Origin: Marvinbryantia formatexigens DSM 14469
Lineage (GTDB): Bacteria > Bacillota > Clostridia > Lachnospirales > Lachnospiraceae
DNA length: 64,000 bases
Direction: 5' to 3'
Assembly: GCF_025148285.1 (NCBI RefSeq)
Contig: NZ_CP102268.1
Coordinates: forward strand, 4,185,501-4,249,500
The position numbers were made by a program, and so were the translations under genes. Positions 7,141 through 16,535 of the stretch are shown one piece after another. The notes below the pieces were generated by a model. The model made no database searches, was not told the DNA's origin, and saw nothing but the letters and a program-made list of their open reading frames with translations. The stretch's first letter is position 1, and every line of letters begins with the position of its first letter.

Positions 7141-10111
7141 ACGATTTCGAAAAAAAGCAGTTAAATTGTTAAATTCCAGGATGCTGATTCTCAGTGTCCT
7201 GTTTGTGGTGCTTGCCTGCGTGCTTGTGCGCAGACTGTTCGACCTTCAGATTGTAAACGGGGAAACCTACCAGGAGACCTTTACCACGCAGATACGCAAG
7301 GAGACGACGATTCCGAGCACCCGCGGCTGTATCTATGACAGCGAGGGGCAGCTGATTGCCTACAATAAGCTGGCGTATGACGTTACCTTCCAGGACGTCG
7401 GCAGCTACGAGGGCAGAAATTATCACAACTCCGAAACAGGAGAGGATGAATATCTCTATGCCAGCGATGTGCGCAATCTGACTATCAACGGCTATCTTTA
7501 CCAGATTATGCAGATTCTGTATGCGAACGGAGACGACGTCTATACCGGCAGCTTTGCCGTTGAGATTGACGACGCCGGACAGTATACCTTTACAAGAAGC
7601 GGTTATAATCTGCTGCGCTTCAAGGCGGACGTTTACGGAAAGCCATATACCACCGCGCCGGAGGACGAGGAGGTGGATTCCACCCAGGTGCTGACGGCAG
7701 AGGAGGCGGCTGTGACGGCGGAGGAGCTGGTGGCAGAGCTGGGCAGCGACGATATGTACGGCGTCAATACGATTTCTGAGTACCCGGAGGACCTGCTGGC
7801 AGAATATGGTCTTGTAAAGGATATCTCCAGAGAAGATGCGCTGAAAATGATTGCGATGCGCAGTGCGATCAACCAGAACAGCTACCAGAAATATGTCTCC
7901 ACCACGATCGCGCGCGACATTTCCGAACAGTCGATGTCCAGTCTGATGGAGAGCAAGGGCTATTATGTCGGCGTGGATGTGATCGAAAGCTCTATCCGTG
8001 TGTACAACAACAGTCCGTATTACTCCAATATCATCGGCTATACCGGACAGATTTCCGCGGAGGAGATCGAGTCCCTCAACGAGGAGCTTGGCAGGGAGGT
8101 ATACGATATCAATGATATTGTCGGGAAGGTTGGCCTGGAGGCATATTTTGAGACGCAGCTTCAGGGCACCGACGGCAAGCAGGTGGTCTATGTAAACAAC
8201 CTCGGAAAGGTGCTGCAGGAGGATTCCGCCGTAGAGCCGCAGGCAGGAAATGATCTGTACCTCACGATCAATTCCGATTACCAGGAGGCGGCGTATCATC
8301 TGCTGGAGCAGTATATTGCCGGTATCATTTATGATAAAACGCTGGATCTAAAAGAATTTGACAACAAATCGGTCAGCACGGATGATATTGTTATTCCGGT
8401 ATACGACCTGTACTATGCGCTTTTTGAAAATAATATACTGAGTGTCTCCCATATGGAATCCGATGAGGCGACAGAGCTGGAGCAGCAGGTTTACCAGATG
8501 CTCCAAAAACGGGAAGAAGAGATTTTCGACGATCTGCTCGCCGAGCTTCTCTCTGATTCGCCGCGGCCGTACAGCGAACTGGATACGCCGATGCAGGTCT
8601 ACATGTCCTACCTTGTGGATACAACGCTGCCGGAGCTTGGCATCTTAAAAACAGATTCGATCGACAAAACGGACGACACCTATATCGCCTGGATAAACGA
8701 CGAGAGCATCAGCTTAAAGGAATATCTGACTTATGCGATCTCGAAGGACTGGCTGGATGTTTCCGGCATCATGGAGGAGAGCGAATTCTGGGATTCGGAC
8801 GAGATTTTTACAAACCTCTGCGCTTATCTGGAGGAATATATCGCCGACGACCGCGCCTTCAGCAGAACTGTCTACCGCTACATGGTGGAGGACGACACGT
8901 TAAGCCCGCAGACGCTCTGCCGCCTGTTGTTTGACCAGGGCGTTCTGGAGATGGACGAGGCGGCATACAGCGGTCTGCAGGACGGCAGCGTTTCAGCCTA
9001 TGATTTCATCCGCGAGAAGGTGTATTACCTGGAAATCCCGCCTTCCAAATTTGCGGTGGCGCCGTGCTCCGGCTCGCTTGTGGTGGTGGATCCGAACAAC
9101 GGCAATGCGCTGGCGGTCGTTACCTATCCGGGCTATGATAACAACCGGCTTGCAAACGATATGGATGAGGAATATTTTGAGGAGCTGGTATCTGACGCCT
9201 CCAGCCCGTTCTATAACAAAGCAACACAGGAATTGACAGCGCCCGGTTCTACCTTTAAAATGGTAACAAGCGTTGCCGGCGTTATGGAGGGTGTGATCGG
9301 CGTGGATGAGGCGGTCAACTGTACCGGTAAATTTGAGGATGTCGACCCGCCGATCAACTGCTGGATCTATCCGGGATATCACGGTCCTGTCACGCTTTCG
9401 ACGGCGCTGCAGGAATCCTGCAACTATTACTTCAACACCATCGGTCTGCGCCTGGGCGACGTGGGCGATGCAGACGGGAATAAGGACGACGCCACCGGTA
9501 TCGCAAAGCTCACAAAGTATGCCGAAATGTTCGGCCTCGGCGATGAGACCGGCATTGAGATGGATGAGAGCACTCCGCAGATCTCTGATAACGCGATGGC
9601 TCCCTCCGCAATGGGACAGGGACGCCACGCCTACGCGACCATACAGCTTGCAAGATACGTGGCGACGATCGCCAACGGCGGCACCTGCTACAATCTGACG
9701 CTGCTGGACAAGATTACCGATTCAGAGGGACGCACTGTTCTGGAACAAAATCCGACAATTCACGGTTATGTGGAAGCGGACGATTATCTCTGGAACGCGA
9801 TCAAGACCGGTATGAATCAGATGGTAAAAAATAATACGTATATTCAGGATGTCGGTATTGAAATGGCAGGAAAGACCGGTACCGCCGAGGAAGCGGGCGT
9901 GCCGAGCCACGCGCTGTTCGTCGGCTATGCGCCGTATGACGAGCCGCAGATCGCGATCGCCTGCCGTATCACAAACGGCTATTCGTCCGGCCTGGCTGCG
10001 CTACTTTCAAAAGATATGATACAGTACATCTTCAATCTTAAAGATAAAGATGAGCTGATCACCGGTCACGCCTCCTACAACGGCGCGATCAGCGGCGCAA
10101 GAACCGACTAA
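7133..10111 (+). CDS. Class B penicillin-binding protein 2 (elongasome transpeptidase), enlarged
   Basis: 992 residues, against roughly 600-700 for typical PBP2. A TTG start is chosen because a good AAAGGAG lies at 7114-7120 and no better start exists. There is one N-terminal membrane helix, then a dimerisation/hook domain. The transpeptidase domain has the active serine in STFK (S706), SCN (762-764) and KTGT (K914). The extra length is mostly an acidic segment at about residues 400-630 between the LTINSDYQ block and PCSGSLVVVDP. It would cross-link peptidoglycan with the RodA-type partner at 11949. It overlaps mreD. Confidence 0.92.
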   Translation: MFKRFRKKAVKLLNSRMLILSVLFVVLACVLVRRLFDLQIVNGETYQETFTTQIRKETTIPSTRGCIYDSEGQLIAYNKLAYDVTFQDVGSYEGRNYHNSETGEDEYLYASDVRNLTINGYLYQIMQILYANGDDVYTGSFAVEIDDAGQYTFTRSGYNLLRFKADVYGKPYTTAPEDEEVDSTQVLTAEEAAVTAEELVAELGSDDMYGVNTISEYPEDLLAEYGLVKDISREDALKMIAMRSAINQNSYQKYVSTTIARDISEQSMSSLMESKGYYVGVDVIESSIRVYNNSPYYSNIIGYTGQISAEEIESLNEELGREVYDINDIVGKVGLEAYFETQLQGTDGKQVVYVNNLGKVLQEDSAVEPQAGNDLYLTINSDYQEAAYHLLEQYIAGIIYDKTLDLKEFDNKSVSTDDIVIPVYDLYYALFENNILSVSHMESDEATELEQQVYQMLQKREEEIFDDLLAELLSDSPRPYSELDTPMQVYMSYLVDTTLPELGILKTDSIDKTDDTYIAWINDESISLKEYLTYAISKDWLDVSGIMEESEFWDSDEIFTNLCAYLEEYIADDRAFSRTVYRYMVEDDTLSPQTLCRLLFDQGVLEMDEAAYSGLQDGSVSAYDFIREKVYYLEIPPSKFAVAPCSGSLVVVDPNNGNALAVVTYPGYDNNRLANDMDEEYFEELVSDASSPFYNKATQELTAPGSTFKMVTSVAGVMEGVIGVDEAVNCTGKFEDVDPPINCWIYPGYHGPVTLSTALQESCNYYFNTIGLRLGDVGDADGNKDDATGIAKLTKYAEMFGLGDETGIEMDESTPQISDNAMAPSAMGQGRHAYATIQLARYVATIANGGTCYNLTLLDKITDSEGRTVLEQNPTIHGYVEADDYLWNAIKTGMNQMVKNNTYIQDVGIEMAGKTGTAEEAGVPSHALFVGYAPYDEPQIAIACRITNGYSSGLAALLSKDMIQYIFNLKDKDELITGHASYNGAISGARTD

Positions 10112-10132
10112 ACAGGAAAGAGTGAGTAAGCA

Positions 10133-10846
10133 ATGAAAAGTGGTCCGGTAATGATAAAAAGCAATAAATACGGGCTGGTTGTGCGGCTGGACGGCGAAAT
10201 GCCGTTCGCCGAGCTGACGGAGGCGGTCGCCCGGAAGTTTAAAGAGGCGGCAAATTTCTTCCAGGATGCCAAAATGGCAGTCACCTTCCAGGGAAGGGTG
10301 CTGACAAAGGACCAGGAGGACCGTCTGGTAAACGCCATCGTCATGAATTCCCGCATCCATGTAATCTGTATTGTCGATGAGCGGCCGGAGGAAGCGGAAT
10401 ATTACGAGCACGCCATCCGGCTTGCCGGGGAGGCGGAAGCGCGGCAGGGACAGTTTTACCGCGGGAATCTGCGCGGCGGACAGACAATGGAATCGGAGAC
10501 CAGCATCGTCATTCTCGGCGATGTCAATCCCGGCGCTTCGGTGGTATCAAAGGGAAACGTCGTTGTGCTCGGCTCCTGCCGGGGCAACGTCTATGCTGGA
10601 GCCTCCGGCAACCACGACTGTTTTATCGCCGCGCTTGTCATGAAGCCGGTCCAGATACGGATCGCCGATAAAATGGCGCGCAGTGCCATCGCAAAGCGCT
10701 CCGACAATGCGGAGTATGCGCTGGATCCAAAGATAGCCTACATAAAAGATAACCATATACATGTAAAGAACCTCGTGCGCAGCACGCTGGAGGATATGCT
10801 CGGCACCGCTGACGCACCAGAGGAGAAAAAGCAGAAGGATGGCTGA
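10133..10846 (+). CDS. minC: Septum-site inhibitor MinC
   Basis: 237 residues. An N-terminal FtsZ-inhibiting domain is followed by the C-terminal right-handed beta-helix (VILGDVNPGASVVSKGNVVVLGS) that binds MinD. Together with MinD it blocks Z-ring assembly away from midcell. It starts 21 nt after the PBP and is followed by minD and minE. Confidence 0.94.
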   Translation: MKSGPVMIKSNKYGLVVRLDGEMPFAELTEAVARKFKEAANFFQDAKMAVTFQGRVLTKDQEDRLVNAIVMNSRIHVICIVDERPEEAEYYEHAIRLAGEAEARQGQFYRGNLRGGQTMESETSIVILGDVNPGASVVSKGNVVVLGSCRGNVYAGASGNHDCFIAALVMKPVQIRIADKMARSAIAKRSDNAEYALDPKIAYIKDNHIHVKNLVRSTLEDMLGTADAPEEKKQKDG

Positions 10847-10939
10847 TAGCTTCCCAAAAAGGAGCCGTGCAGGGTTTTTCTGCAAAAAACATAGGATAAA
10901 CGGGGAAGTGCCCAGATTATGCTATGTGGAGGAAGAAAA

Positions 10940-11731
10940 ATGAGTGAAGTAATCGTAGTGACATCCGGCAAAGGCGGCGTCGGAAAGACGACAGCAACCG
11001 CAAATATCGGCACCGGGCTGGCAAAGCTGAATAAAAAGACCGTCCTGGTGGATACCGATATCGGTCTGCGCAATCTGGATGTCGTCATGGGACTGGAAAA
11101 CCGGATCGTCTACAATCTGGTGGACGTTATCGAGGGAAACTGCCGTCTGAAGCAGGCGCTTATCCGGGACAAGCATTATCCGGATCTGTTTCTTCTGCCG
11201 GCGGCGCAGACGCGGGATAAATCCGCGGTCACGCCGGAGCAGATGGAAAAGCTGACCGACGATCTGCGGCAGCATTTTGAATATATTCTGCTGGACTGCC
11301 CGGCGGGCATCGAACAGGGCTTCCGGAACGCCGTAGCGGGCGCAGACCGCGCAATCGTTGTGACAACGCCGGAGGTTTCCGCCATCCGGGATGCGGACCG
11401 CATCATCGGTCTTCTGGAAACGGGCGGCATGAAACAGATCGAGCTGCTGATTAACCGGCTGCGTCCGGACCTCATCAGCAGGGGAGATATGATGTCGGTG
11501 GAGGACGTCTCGGAAATCCTGGCCATGCCGCTGATCGGCGCGGTGCCGGACGATACCAGCATCGTCGTATCCACTAACCAGGGGGAGCCGCTTGCGGGGA
11601 GCGCAACGCCCTCCGGACAGGCATTTTTCAACGTGGCAAGGCGTCTTCTTGGAGAACCGGTGGAAATACCGGATTTTTCCAGGGGAAGCTCCTTCTTCCA
11701 GAAAATGAAAGACTTTTTCCGGAAGGGTTAG
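10940..11731 (+). CDS. minD: Septum-site ATPase MinD
   Basis: 263 residues from the ATG at 10940, which is preceded by GGAGGAAG; an in-frame ATG 21 nt upstream lacks such a site. The deviant Walker A motif SGKGGVGKTT is at the N-terminus and LLDCPAGIEQGF is the switch II region. A C-terminal amphipathic end (FFQKMKDFFRKG) fits the membrane-targeting sequence. MinD recruits MinC to the membrane and is driven off by MinE. Confidence 0.96.
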   Translation: MSEVIVVTSGKGGVGKTTATANIGTGLAKLNKKTVLVDTDIGLRNLDVVMGLENRIVYNLVDVIEGNCRLKQALIRDKHYPDLFLLPAAQTRDKSAVTPEQMEKLTDDLRQHFEYILLDCPAGIEQGFRNAVAGADRAIVVTTPEVSAIRDADRIIGLLETGGMKQIELLINRLRPDLISRGDMMSVEDVSEILAMPLIGAVPDDTSIVVSTNQGEPLAGSATPSGQAFFNVARRLLGEPVEIPDFSRGSSFFQKMKDFFRKG

Positions 11732-11743
11732 GAGGGTGCTTCC

Positions 11744-11980
11744 ATGCGTACAAACAGGACTTCCTGTACCATTGCCAGAGACCGGCTTGAGCATCTGCTG
11801 CTTTCCGAAAAGCTGCAGGTAAGCCCGGAAGCGCTGGCGCAGATGAAACGGGAGCTGCGCGCTGTCATACGCAGATATGTCAGCCTGGAGCACACCCGCC
11901 TGAATGTACAGATACAGTTGATAAGCGAAACAAAACAAGGGGAAGAACATGTTAAAACAATACAGATTAAGGGACTATAA
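11744..11980 (+). CDS. minE: Topological specificity factor MinE
   Basis: 78 residues, similar in size to known MinE. The segment CTIARDRLEHLLLSEK resembles the MinD-binding anti-MinCD helix and is followed by a short alpha/beta domain. It sits 12 nt after minD. Its last 32 nt overlap the next gene, which argues for translational coupling. Presence of MinE implies an oscillating Min system rather than the DivIVA/MinJ type. Confidence 0.9.
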   Translation: MRTNRTSCTIARDRLEHLLLSEKLQVSPEALAQMKRELRAVIRRYVSLEHTRLNVQIQLISETKQGEEHVKTIQIKGL

Positions 11981-13052
11981 ATTCAGTCTGGTGCTTCTGA
12001 CGACGGTGCTTTCCATCATCGGCATCCTGGTGATCGGCAGCGCGGACAAGTCGCTGCAGAACAGGCAGATCGTCGGACTGGTCGGCGGACTGATTCTCAT
12101 GGTGATCGTATCACTGACCGATTATGTCTGGCTGCTGCGGTTTTACTGGATATTTTATTTTATCGGACTTGCGCTGCTGGCGGCGGTACTGGTTGTCGGC
12201 TCGTCGGGCGGCGGCGCCACGCGCTGGCTGAATATCGGCGGAATCACAATGCAGCCCGCCGATCTGATGAAAATCTTTCTGATTATGTTTTACGCGCAGT
12301 TTTTTTCAAAGCACCAGGATGACTTAAGCAGCTTTAAGGTGATTATTTTTTCCGTCATTATTGTAGCGATACCGGCAATTATGATCCAGCAGCAGCCAAA
12401 CCTTTCCACTTGCATCTTGACACTGGTTTTATTCTGTGTTATTTATTTTGTTGCGGGATTAAGTTATAAGGTCATTGCCGGCATTCTGGTTCTTATGGCG
12501 CCGGTGGCGGCAATTCTTGTGGGAATCGTGCTGCAGCCGGGACAGACGCTGATAAAAAACTACCAGCTTCTCCGTGTGCTCGCCTGGCTGTATCCGGACC
12601 AGTATCCGGATGAGGCGCGTCAGCAGCTCACCTCCATTATGGCGATCGGCTCCGGTCAGCTCTATGGAAAGGGGCTGGAGACGACGGCGGTGGAATCCGT
12701 CAAAAACGGAGATTTCCTTGCTGAGGCACAGACAGACTTTATCTTTGCCGTTGTCGGGGAGGAGCTTGGCTTCCTCGGCTGCTGTATTGTTATTTTATTG
12801 GAGATTCTGATTGTTCTGGAGTGTATCTGGATAGGGCGCAATGCGCGCGAGTTTTCCGGTACGCTGTTATGCTGCGGCATGGGGGCGCTGATCGGCATAC
12901 AGAGCATCATGAATATTTGTGTTGCAACCGGTCTTATGCCGAACACGGGTCTGCCGCTGCCGTTTGTCAGCTATGGTCTGACTTCGCTGATGACATTCTT
13001 TATCGGTATCGGGCTGGTGCTGAATGTGGGGTTGCAGGTAAAAAAATACTGA
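11949..13052 (+). CDS. rodA: SEDS glycosyltransferase, RodA/FtsW family
   Basis: 367 residues with about ten membrane helices and SEDS signatures (GGGATRWLNIGG; LAEAQTDFIFAVVGEELGFLG; the end GLPLPFVSYGLTSLMTFFIGIGL). SEDS proteins polymerise lipid II with a class B PBP partner. Position in the mre-min cluster with the PBP2 favours RodA over FtsW, an inference from context. The start (AAGGGGAAGAAC before ATG) lies inside minE. Confidence 0.88.
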   Translation: MLKQYRLRDYKFSLVLLTTVLSIIGILVIGSADKSLQNRQIVGLVGGLILMVIVSLTDYVWLLRFYWIFYFIGLALLAAVLVVGSSGGGATRWLNIGGITMQPADLMKIFLIMFYAQFFSKHQDDLSSFKVIIFSVIIVAIPAIMIQQQPNLSTCILTLVLFCVIYFVAGLSYKVIAGILVLMAPVAAILVGIVLQPGQTLIKNYQLLRVLAWLYPDQYPDEARQQLTSIMAIGSGQLYGKGLETTAVESVKNGDFLAEAQTDFIFAVVGEELGFLGCCIVILLEILIVLECIWIGRNAREFSGTLLCCGMGALIGIQSIMNICVATGLMPNTGLPLPFVSYGLTSLMTFFIGIGLVLNVGLQVKKY

Positions 13053-13082
13053 TGTGTTGCAAAATGAAGGAGGCGGTTTTAT

Positions 13083-13478
13083 ATGAACATCGGGTTAATT
13101 GCACATGATTCAAAAAAAGGACTGATGCAGAATCTCTGCATTGCATACCGGGGAATCCTCGGAAAGCATACGCTGTACGCGACCAACACGACCGGGCGTC
13201 TCGTTGAGGACGTCACCGGGCTGAACATTAACAAGTATCTTGCCGGACATCTCGGCGGGGTCCAGCAGATGGCTGCCCAGATCGAGCAGAACCAGATGGA
13301 TATGGTGATTTTCCTGCGCGACCCGCTGCAGCCGAAGTCACATGAGCCGGATATCAAGAATATCTTCCGGCTCTGCGATACGTACAATGTTCCGCTGGCG
13401 ACCAACCTGGCTACCGCGGAGATGCTCATCAAGTCCCTGGACAGAGGGGAGCTGGAGTGGCGTGAGATGTACCGGTAA
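13083..13478 (+). CDS. mgsA: Methylglyoxal synthase
   Basis: 131 residues. The fold and active-site segments are visible: LIAHDSKK, GRLVEDVTGL, VIFLRDPLQPKSHEPDI and PLATNLATAE. The enzyme converts dihydroxyacetone phosphate to methylglyoxal and phosphate, a bypass of lower glycolysis. The next gene starts inside its last 17 nt. Confidence 0.95.
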   Translation: MNIGLIAHDSKKGLMQNLCIAYRGILGKHTLYATNTTGRLVEDVTGLNINKYLAGHLGGVQQMAAQIEQNQMDMVIFLRDPLQPKSHEPDIKNIFRLCDTYNVPLATNLATAEMLIKSLDRGELEWREMYR

Positions 13479-14511
13479 CAGCCGCCAGGAGCGGGCAAGA
13501 ATAAGAAGGGCGCAGCGCCGCAACGCGATATTGCTTCTGGTGCTGGTGTTCACTGTTGTCGTGCTTGCGGGAATGCTTGTATTCTGGTTTGTGTTCCGCT
13601 CACACGAAATAGAGATTACTGATCCGTACCGGATTACGGACAGCACCTTCGGCGTCCGCACAGAGAGCGCGACCGCAAACCGCGCCGACCCGTTTACCGA
13701 CGGGCTCTGCGTCACGGCGGGCGATGTCTCTTTTGACGGCATCAGTCTGGAGTACGCCGAGGCGGGCGCGATGATGGATCTGTCAGAAGAAAATGTTCTT
13801 TATGCAAAAAATGTCCATGAGCGGCTCTATCCCGCCAGTCTGACCAAGATTATGACGGCGCTGGTGGCGCTGAAATACGGCAATCTGGACGACGTGATCA
13901 CGGTCGATGAGGTAGCGCTGGATATCGACCCGGAATCCTCCGTGTGTTATCTGGAGCTGGGCGACCAGTACACCCTGCGGCAGCTTATCTACGGGCTTTT
14001 GATTGCGTCCGGAAACGACGCCGGAAACGCGATCGCCTACCATGTGGGCGGCAGCATCGAGAATTTTGTCGCCATGATGAACCAGGAGGCGGCTTCCATC
14101 GGCGCGACGAACACGCATTTTATGAACGCCCACGGTCTGCAGGACGAGAACCATTATACAACGCCGTATGACATCTATCTGATGTTCCAGGAGGCGCTGA
14201 AATACGATGTGTTCCAGGATGCCATCAGCAAACAGAACTTTACCGTCACCTACACGGCGGGAGACGGAGAGCAGTATGAGCGCACCTGGTATGCGACCAG
14301 CTATTATTTTACCGGCGAGGCGGCCGCACCGGACGGTGTGACGGTATTCGGCGGCAAAACCGGAACGACAGATGAGGCGGGCTCCTGTCTGGCTCTGCTG
14401 TCAAAGGACGCTTACGGGAATTCCTATTTCAGTGTTATTATGAAATCGGATAACAAAGCGGACCTCTATGAAGAAATGAACGAGTTGTTGTCCATTATCA
14501 ACAAAAAGTAG
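13462..14511 (+). CDS. Membrane-anchored D-alanyl-D-alanine carboxypeptidase
   Basis: 349 residues if read from the GTG at 13462, which follows GGGGAG inside mgsA; the longer in-frame ORF to 13342 is an mgsA shadow. One N-terminal membrane helix is followed by a peptidase S11 domain: SLTK (S126, K129), SGN (183-185) and KTGT (K299). It would trim the terminal D-Ala of peptidoglycan stem peptides. Unlike DacA/DacF with a cleaved signal, the N-terminus looks like an uncleaved anchor. It lacks an evident large C-terminal PBP5-type domain. Confidence 0.88.
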   Translation: MRCTGNSRQERARIRRAQRRNAILLLVLVFTVVVLAGMLVFWFVFRSHEIEITDPYRITDSTFGVRTESATANRADPFTDGLCVTAGDVSFDGISLEYAEAGAMMDLSEENVLYAKNVHERLYPASLTKIMTALVALKYGNLDDVITVDEVALDIDPESSVCYLELGDQYTLRQLIYGLLIASGNDAGNAIAYHVGGSIENFVAMMNQEAASIGATNTHFMNAHGLQDENHYTTPYDIYLMFQEALKYDVFQDAISKQNFTVTYTAGDGEQYERTWYATSYYFTGEAAAPDGVTVFGGKTGTTDEAGSCLALLSKDAYGNSYFSVIMKSDNKADLYEEMNELLSIINKK

Positions 14512-14573
14512 TTGTAATTTGTGAAGCAGTGCATTATAATTGTACATATACGAAACTTAAGGAGGAGATTACA

Positions 14574-14993
14574 ATGATACAGATCATAGCGGGGAATAAG
14601 GGAAAGGGCAAAACCAAACATTTACTTGAGAAGGTAAACACGGAAATTAAATCTGTACACGGTAATATCGTTTATCTGGACAAGAGTTCACAGCACATGT
14701 ACGAGCTGAATAACAAAGTCCGTCTGATTGATACTTCAGAATTTATGCTGACAAGTCCGGACGCATTCCTGGGATTTGTCTGCGGAATCATTTCACAGGA
14801 CCATGACCTGGAGCAGGTCTATCTGGACAGCTTTTTGAAAATCGCGAGCCTGGAGGGCGGCGATGCAGCCTCCATGCTTGATAAACTGGAAAAACTCGGA
14901 GAAAAATATCAGATTACCTTTGTAATCAGTATTTCAATGGATGAACACGAACTTCCGGAAAATATGCAGAGCAAAGTAATCGTTTCTCTTTAA
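14574..14993 (+). CDS. Small P-loop nucleotide-binding protein, function unknown
   Basis: 139 residues from the ATG at 14574, after AAGGAGGAG. A clear Walker A motif (GNKGKGKTK, ~7-15) opens the protein and a hydrophobic strand ITFVISISMDE could act as the Walker B region. Such proteins are sometimes labelled PilT-like, but no pilus genes are nearby and that name is not supported here. A terminator follows, so this is a single-gene unit or the end of the preceding operon. Confidence 0.75.
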   Translation: MIQIIAGNKGKGKTKHLLEKVNTEIKSVHGNIVYLDKSSQHMYELNNKVRLIDTSEFMLTSPDAFLGFVCGIISQDHDLEQVYLDSFLKIASLEGGDAASMLDKLEKLGEKYQITFVISISMDEHELPENMQSKVIVSL

Positions 14994-15014
14994 TTTTTTA
15001 CATAACAGGATTTA

Positions 15015-15046
15015 TGCCGGATAAATCTCTTTATCCGGCATTTTTT
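15015..15046 (+). terminator. Rho-independent terminator after the P-loop gene
   Basis: TGCCGGATAAA (15015-15025) pairs with TTTATCCGGCA (15030-15040) and is followed by TTTTTT. Confidence 0.9.
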
Positions 15047-15117
15047 ATCTTACGGGAGCCGCCGGAAGACGGTTTGTTCTTCGCGCTCCCGCAGTCCCAT
15101 ATGATAAGGAGTGGCTA

Positions 15118-16503
15118 ATGGCAATTATCCGGAAACCCGAAAAGAAAAAAGTGGTAAAACTTCATCAGCATTCCATCCTGAATATCGGTACGATCACCTT
15201 CGGTATCGTTTTCGTATACCTTCTGATATATCTGGTCATGTACCTGACGAACGACCGCATTACCGCCTACGAAGTCACCGCCGGTTCGCTGTCCGGCAAC
15301 TACCGTTATACGGCGATTGCCCTGAAAAGCGAGGAGCTTATCACCTGCAGCGAGGCAGGACCGATCCACTATTATGTGCGGGAGGGCAGCAAGGTCGGCG
15401 TGGGCAGCGGCGTGTACTCCATTGGCGCAATCGACCTTGCCGGTTCCACGACAGAGGAGGACCTTGCAGAGCTGGATGACAGCAGCTACAACAGTCTGCG
15501 CAGCATTGCCTCCACGTTTGCCGGCAATTATTCCCCGATTTCGTATCAGGATGTCTACAATTTCAAAGCGGACGCCCAGACGGCGATGATTGAGCTGCTC
15601 TCAAAAAATATCCTGGATTCCACGGAGCAGGGCGTCAGCGCCGGTCTGAATCTGATTCCTTCTGCGGAGGCGGGTATCGTGGTCTATTCCACGGACGGCA
15701 TGGAGGATTTAAACGCCGAAGAAATTACCCTCGATATGTACAGCCGCAAAAACTACAGCCGGGAAAATCTGCGCATGAAGGAGACGGTAAGCGCCGGAGA
15801 CGTGGTGTACAAGCTGATTACCAGCGAGGAATGGTCGCTTGTGATTCCGCTTGATAAGCAGACTGCGATGGAGCTTGCCGATTCTAATATGGTCCGTTTC
15901 CGTTTTATGGAGGATGGTTCGGCGTTTAATGCGGATTTCAGCATCATCCAGAACGGCTCCGACTATTTTGGAAAGCTGGATATCAGCAACTCCGTCATCC
16001 GTTTCGCCGGGGACCGTTTTGTGGAGATCGAGCTGCTGCTCAACCGCCAGAGCGGGCTGAAGATTCCCAATACCGCCATTGCCGAAAAGGTATTTTACCG
16101 GATTCCGAAGGAATATGTGACAGAAAACGAGCAGACAGAAAACGAGATCACGCTGCGCAAGGAAACCTACGACACGGACGGCTCGGCAGTCGTGCGCATC
16201 GTCACCGCCACCGTCTATGATAAGACCGACACGGACTATTACGTGGATACCTCTCTGTTTGAGGAGGGGGATTACGTACTGATGAAGGATTCCTCGAAGC
16301 GCTATCAGATTTCCGATACGAAAACGCTGACCGGCGTCTACAATATTAACAAGGGCTATCCGATTTTCCGCGAGATTACCATTCTCGACGAAAACGAGGA
16401 ATACTGCATTGTGGAGAGCAACTCCGCCTACGGTCTGGCACAGTATGACCAGATTGCGCTGGATGCCTCCGCCGTGAGAGACGACGGTACACTGGAAGAA
16501 TAA
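15118..16503 (+). CDS. HlyD-like single-pass membrane protein
   Basis: 461 residues. A short basic N-terminus precedes one membrane helix (~22-44). The rest is predicted extracytoplasmic, with segments that recall the HlyD/RND adaptor barrel (GPIHYYVREGSKVGVGSGVYSI; KETVSAGDVVYKLI). No exporter pump or outer-membrane partner is adjacent. Its consistent place just before yggS-sepF in Lachnospiraceae-type clusters suggests a cell-envelope or division role, which is inference. The C-terminus contains an acidic insert. Confidence 0.7.
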   Translation: MAIIRKPEKKKVVKLHQHSILNIGTITFGIVFVYLLIYLVMYLTNDRITAYEVTAGSLSGNYRYTAIALKSEELITCSEAGPIHYYVREGSKVGVGSGVYSIGAIDLAGSTTEEDLAELDDSSYNSLRSIASTFAGNYSPISYQDVYNFKADAQTAMIELLSKNILDSTEQGVSAGLNLIPSAEAGIVVYSTDGMEDLNAEEITLDMYSRKNYSRENLRMKETVSAGDVVYKLITSEEWSLVIPLDKQTAMELADSNMVRFRFMEDGSAFNADFSIIQNGSDYFGKLDISNSVIRFAGDRFVEIELLLNRQSGLKIPNTAIAEKVFYRIPKEYVTENEQTENEITLRKETYDTDGSAVVRIVTATVYDKTDTDYYVDTSLFEEGDYVLMKDSSKRYQISDTKTLTGVYNINKGYPIFREITILDENEEYCIVESNSAYGLAQYDQIALDASAVRDDGTLEE

Positions 16504-16535
16504 AAGACAGAAAAAGCAGAACAGGAGTGACAGGC

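Noticed and set aside
13342-13461. N-terminal extension of the D,D-carboxypeptidase to 13342
   Set aside because: These bases are the mgsA coding region in another frame; the GTG at 13462 with its ribosome-binding site is a better start.
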